This document shows positions 6,845 through 8,551 of a DNA stretch of 8,551 bases, one piece after another. Under the pieces are notes generated by a model. The model had not been told where the DNA came from. It worked only from the letters and a program-made list of their open reading frames with translations, and ran no database searches. Position 1 is the first letter of the stretch, and every line of letters begins with the position of its first letter. Position numbers and translations under genes: made by a program. The stretch is from contig JAMCSN010000027.1 in NCBI GenBank assembly GCA_023381535.1, positions 1 through 8,551 of the forward strand. The letters run 5' to 3'. This DNA comes from Bacteroidota bacterium. Its GTDB lineage: Bacteria; Bacteroidota; Ignavibacteria; Ignavibacteriales; Melioribacteraceae.

Positions 6845-6990
6845 TATTTTTTGATGTGACAGAATATACAACAAGGCGACATAACTTCATGTGATTAAAT
6901 TTAACTCGCAATTATCATTATTTTTTCAGAGCTTAAATAAAGAAATTTGCATAAATAATCAATCTTTCTTTAGGGTTATGCGGGACGAAA
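6845..6990. other. AT-rich divergent intergenic region
   Basis: This gap separates the divergent kinase and PAP2 genes and must hold both promoters. It is rich in A/T runs. Apart from the weak -10 box noted separately and a modest GGGA ribosome binding site at 6982-6985 for the PAP2 gene, I see no tRNA, hairpin terminator, convincing operator or small ORF. Confidence 0.6.
6863..6868 (-). promoter_or_regulatory. Weak candidate -10 box for the histidine kinase gene
   Basis: On the minus strand TATATT matches 5 of 6 bases of the sigma-70 -10 consensus. A poor -35 (ATGAAG, 3 of 6) lies 16 bp upstream. Transcription would begin near 6856, just before the ATG at 6844, which would fit the longer kinase N-terminus. 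Such boxes are common by chance in AT-rich DNA. Confidence 0.2.
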
Positions 6991-7581
6991 ATGACAGAGT
7001 TCCTTTATCAAATTGATGTAAGTGTTTTCTATTTCATAAATCACACTATTGCGAATCCTATTTTCGACAAGTTCTTCCCCTTTATTACAGAGGTAAAGAA
7101 TTGGTATATCACTTACATCATGCTTTTCTTGATACTAACAATAAAGGGGGGTAGAACGGGAAGAATAGCGGCGGTTGTCTTTCTTGTTCTTATTACGGCA
7201 ACGGATCAATTCAGCAGTCATTTTGTAAAGCACCTAGTGGAAAGAATTAGGCCGTGCAATATTTTGCCGGATGTTAGACTGCTTGTTGGTGCTACACAGT
7301 CTTTTTCCTTTCCGTCCTCACACGCTGTAAATAATTTTGCCGCGGCAGCGTACTTCACAAGAATTTTTCCCAAATACAAATGGCCGCTTTTTATAGTTGC
7401 ATTCTTGCTCGCTTTTTCTCGCCCGTATGTCGGCGTACATTATCCATCAGATATAGTTGGCGGTGCTTTGATTGGAGCCGTGTTCGGATATATTTTTGCT
7501 TACCTGGCAATGAAGATTGTTAATATATTGAAAAAAAGAAAAACAAAGATTACGGACAAATATGAAAGAGTTGAATTCTAG
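6991..7581 (+). CDS. PAP2 superfamily membrane lipid phosphatase
   Basis: This 196-residue integral membrane protein carries the complete three-part phosphatidic acid phosphatase type 2 signature: KHLVERIRP (80-88, fitting KxxxxxxRP), PSSH (108-111, with His111) and SRPYVGVHYPSD (143-154, fitting SRxxxxxHxxxD, with His150 as the expected nucleophile). Hydrophobic segments lie at about 38-52, 58-76, 131-143 and 152-178, and the C-terminus is basic. Bacterial relatives (BcrC, YbjG, PgpB, LpxE/F) dephosphorylate undecaprenyl diphosphate, phosphatidylglycerol phosphate or lipid A on the outer face of the inner membrane. The family does not reveal which substrate applies here; recycling of undecaprenyl carrier is the commonest role. 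A GGGA precedes the ATG. Its last 20 bp overlap the longest reading of the AMP nucleosidase gene, which suggests co-transcription. Confidence 0.92.
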   Translation: MTEFLYQIDVSVFYFINHTIANPIFDKFFPFITEVKNWYITYIMLFLILTIKGGRTGRIAAVVFLVLITATDQFSSHFVKHLVERIRPCNILPDVRLLVGATQSFSFPSSHAVNNFAAAAYFTRIFPKYKWPLFIVAFLLAFSRPYVGVHYPSDIVGGALIGAVFGYIFAYLAMKIVNILKKRKTKITDKYERVEF

Positions 7582-8368
7582 TAAAACAATGAAAATGAAA
7601 ACCAAACTGGATATAGCAAAAAACTGGCTGCCGAGATACACCGCAACAAGTCTTGATGAATTTGGCGATTATATGCTGCTGACCAATTTTGATAATTACG
7701 TTACAAAGTTTGCTGAGAAATTCGGATGCGATATTAGAGGCGAAGGAAAACCAATGCAAACGGCAACGAATTCGTCGGGTCTCTCAATAATCAATTTTGG
7801 AATTGGTTCTGCAAATGCCGCAACTATAATGGATCTTCTGGTTGCCCGTTCCCCTAAGGCAGTTTTATTTCTCGGCAAATGCGGCGGCTTAAAACGATCG
7901 ACCGAAATCGGCCACTTCATTTTGCCAATAGCAGCAATACGCGGAGAAGGAACTAGTAATGATTATTCTCCTCCTGAAGTTCCGGCGCTTCCTTCGTTCA
8001 AACTTCACAAGTTTATTTCAGATAAAATCATCTCACATAAATTAGAATACAGAACCGGTGTAATTTACACTACAAACCGGCGGTTGTGGGAATGGGATGA
8101 AAAATTCAAAAAATATTTACGAACGCTCGGTGCAATTGCAATTGATATGGAAACAGCTACCTTATTTGTAGTAGGATACAAAAATCAAATTGCCCGCGGT
8201 GCGCTGCTGCTTGTTTCCGATCTGCCGATGATTCCTTCCGGTGTGAAGACAGAAAAATCGGATCAGTCGGTAACGCAAAAATTTGTCGATCTTCATCTTA
8301 ACATCGGTATTGAAGCGATGACAGAAATCGATGAAAAAGGTGAAAGAATAAAACATTTTACATTCTAA
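7562..8368 (+). CDS. amn: AMP nucleosidase (Bacteroidota-type)
   Basis: This cytosolic enzyme of the nucleoside phosphorylase fold should hydrolyse AMP to adenine and ribose 5-phosphate, adjusting adenylate pools and feeding purine salvage. It is up to 268 residues, the short form found in Bacteroidota, and lacks the extra N-terminal domain of E. coli Amn. Visible motifs are NWLPRYT (21-27), GIGSANAATIMDLL (80-93), FLGKCGGL (103-110), the substrate-binding DMETAT (195-200) with Glu197 for ribose, and VSDLPM (218-223) with Asp220 for the base. Three starts are possible: ATG 7562, overlapping the PAP2 gene by 20 bp, or ATG 7589 or 7595, which avoid overlap. The last gives the family-like opening MKTKLDIAKNWLP. 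None has a clear Shine-Dalgarno. The longest is listed, but a later start is at least as likely. Confidence 0.9.
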   Translation: MKELNSSKTMKMKTKLDIAKNWLPRYTATSLDEFGDYMLLTNFDNYVTKFAEKFGCDIRGEGKPMQTATNSSGLSIINFGIGSANAATIMDLLVARSPKAVLFLGKCGGLKRSTEIGHFILPIAAIRGEGTSNDYSPPEVPALPSFKLHKFISDKIISHKLEYRTGVIYTTNRRLWEWDEKFKKYLRTLGAIAIDMETATLFVVGYKNQIARGALLLVSDLPMIPSGVKTEKSDQSVTQKFVDLHLNIGIEAMTEIDEKGERIKHFTF

Positions 8369-8510
8369 AGTTGGCATTGATGTTGAATAACTACCATGCA
8401 CAAATGCAAAATAATGAGCAATCACGGCTGAATCTAAGATTTAAAGAATATTTTTTCGCACATAGTGTACAAATTGCGTAGTATTAATTAGACATCAGTA
8501 GGAGGGACAA
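8369..8510. promoter_or_regulatory. Intergenic region with weak candidate promoter for the gene at 8511
   Basis: There is no clear terminator hairpin after the AMP nucleosidase stop. A sigma-70-like pair can be proposed: TTCGCA at 8455-8460 (4 of 6) and TAGTAT at 8479-8484 (4 of 6), with an 18-bp spacer. That puts transcription start close to 8491. The match is weak and stays tentative. Confidence 0.25.
8500..8506 (+). promoter_or_regulatory. Strong ribosome binding site (AGGAGGG)
   Basis: AGGAGGG lies 4 nt before the ATG at 8511. It is the best Shine-Dalgarno in the window, where most genes have weak or none, and it fixes this start and suggests strong translation. Confidence 0.8.
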
Positions 8511-8551
8511 ATGAAACGATTATTTAGTTTTGGAATGATACTTTTCACACT
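8511..8551 (+). CDS. 5' end of a gene, probably exported protein (partial)
   Basis: Only 13 codons are in the window, reading MKRLFSFGMILFT. A Lys-Arg pair followed by a hydrophobic run is what a signal peptide or N-terminal membrane anchor looks like, so the product is probably exported or membrane-bound. Its strong ribosome binding site and 142-bp upstream gap suggest its own promoter. Nothing can be said about function. Confidence 0.6.
   Translation, partial: MKRLFSFGMILFT

Noticed and set aside
6855..6894. Two ATGTGA half-sites (TGTGA at 6855-6859 and 6890-6894) resembling CRP/FNR boxes
   Set aside because: Neither has a proper TCACA partner at the right spacing, and 5-6 base matches are expected by chance in this AT-rich gap.
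8369..8510. Possible small RNA or tRNA in the gap after amn
   Set aside because: No cloverleaf, terminator hairpin or conserved RNA motif could be seen.

Overview
The window is AT-rich bacterial chromosome with compact gene packing. It holds eight complete protein genes, one small gene at the left edge and the first 13 codons of another at the right edge. No rRNA, tRNA, CRISPR array, insertion sequence or phage gene is visible. Several features point, by inference only, to the Bacteroidota/Chlorobiota/Ignavibacteriota assemblage: few recognisable Shine-Dalgarno sites, a Bacteroidota-type AMP nucleosidase, an ornithine aminotransferase very close to the eukaryotic enzyme in its motifs, and a possible TAnnTTTG promoter box. 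An Ignavibacteria-like organism would fit best. The glycosyltransferase suggests a Gram-negative envelope.

Layout. Positions 36-1405 (+) carry a small charged protein of unknown function and a family 9 (heptosyltransferase-like) glycosyltransferase. Facing them, 1389-3170 (-) is a tightly coupled three-gene operon. In transcription order it encodes a YjbQ family protein, an exported zinc hydrolase of the S1/P1 nuclease / phospholipase C superfamily, and a LOG family phosphoribohydrolase. The genes are separated by 1 nt and by a TTGA stop/start overlap. The LOG gene runs 17 bp into the 3' end of the glycosyltransferase gene. The operon diverges from rocD (ornithine aminotransferase, 3330-4532 +) across about 160 bp that hold a degenerate heptamer repeat. 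A bidirectional terminator at 4551-4576 separates rocD from a convergent hybrid sensor histidine kinase gene (4575-6692 -). Across an AT-rich divergent gap lie a PAP2 family lipid phosphatase (6991-7581 +) and, overlapping or abutting it, an AMP nucleosidase (7562-8368 +). A new gene with a strong ribosome binding site and a signal-peptide-like start begins at 8511.

How the genes may fit together. Most are single-copy metabolic or envelope functions and form no obvious single pathway. One theme recurs: the S1/P1-like enzyme could release 5'-mononucleotides, while the LOG protein and the AMP nucleosidase belong to families that split nucleoside 5'-monophosphates into base and ribose 5-phosphate. 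Whether they share a pathway is inference, because the first enzyme is exported and the other two are cytosolic.

I found no convincing undescribed system. The observations most worth checking are the missing start of the histidine kinase, whose reading frame looks broken by one base near 6819-6821, and the mixed P1-nuclease/PLC metal-ligand signature of the exported hydrolase.
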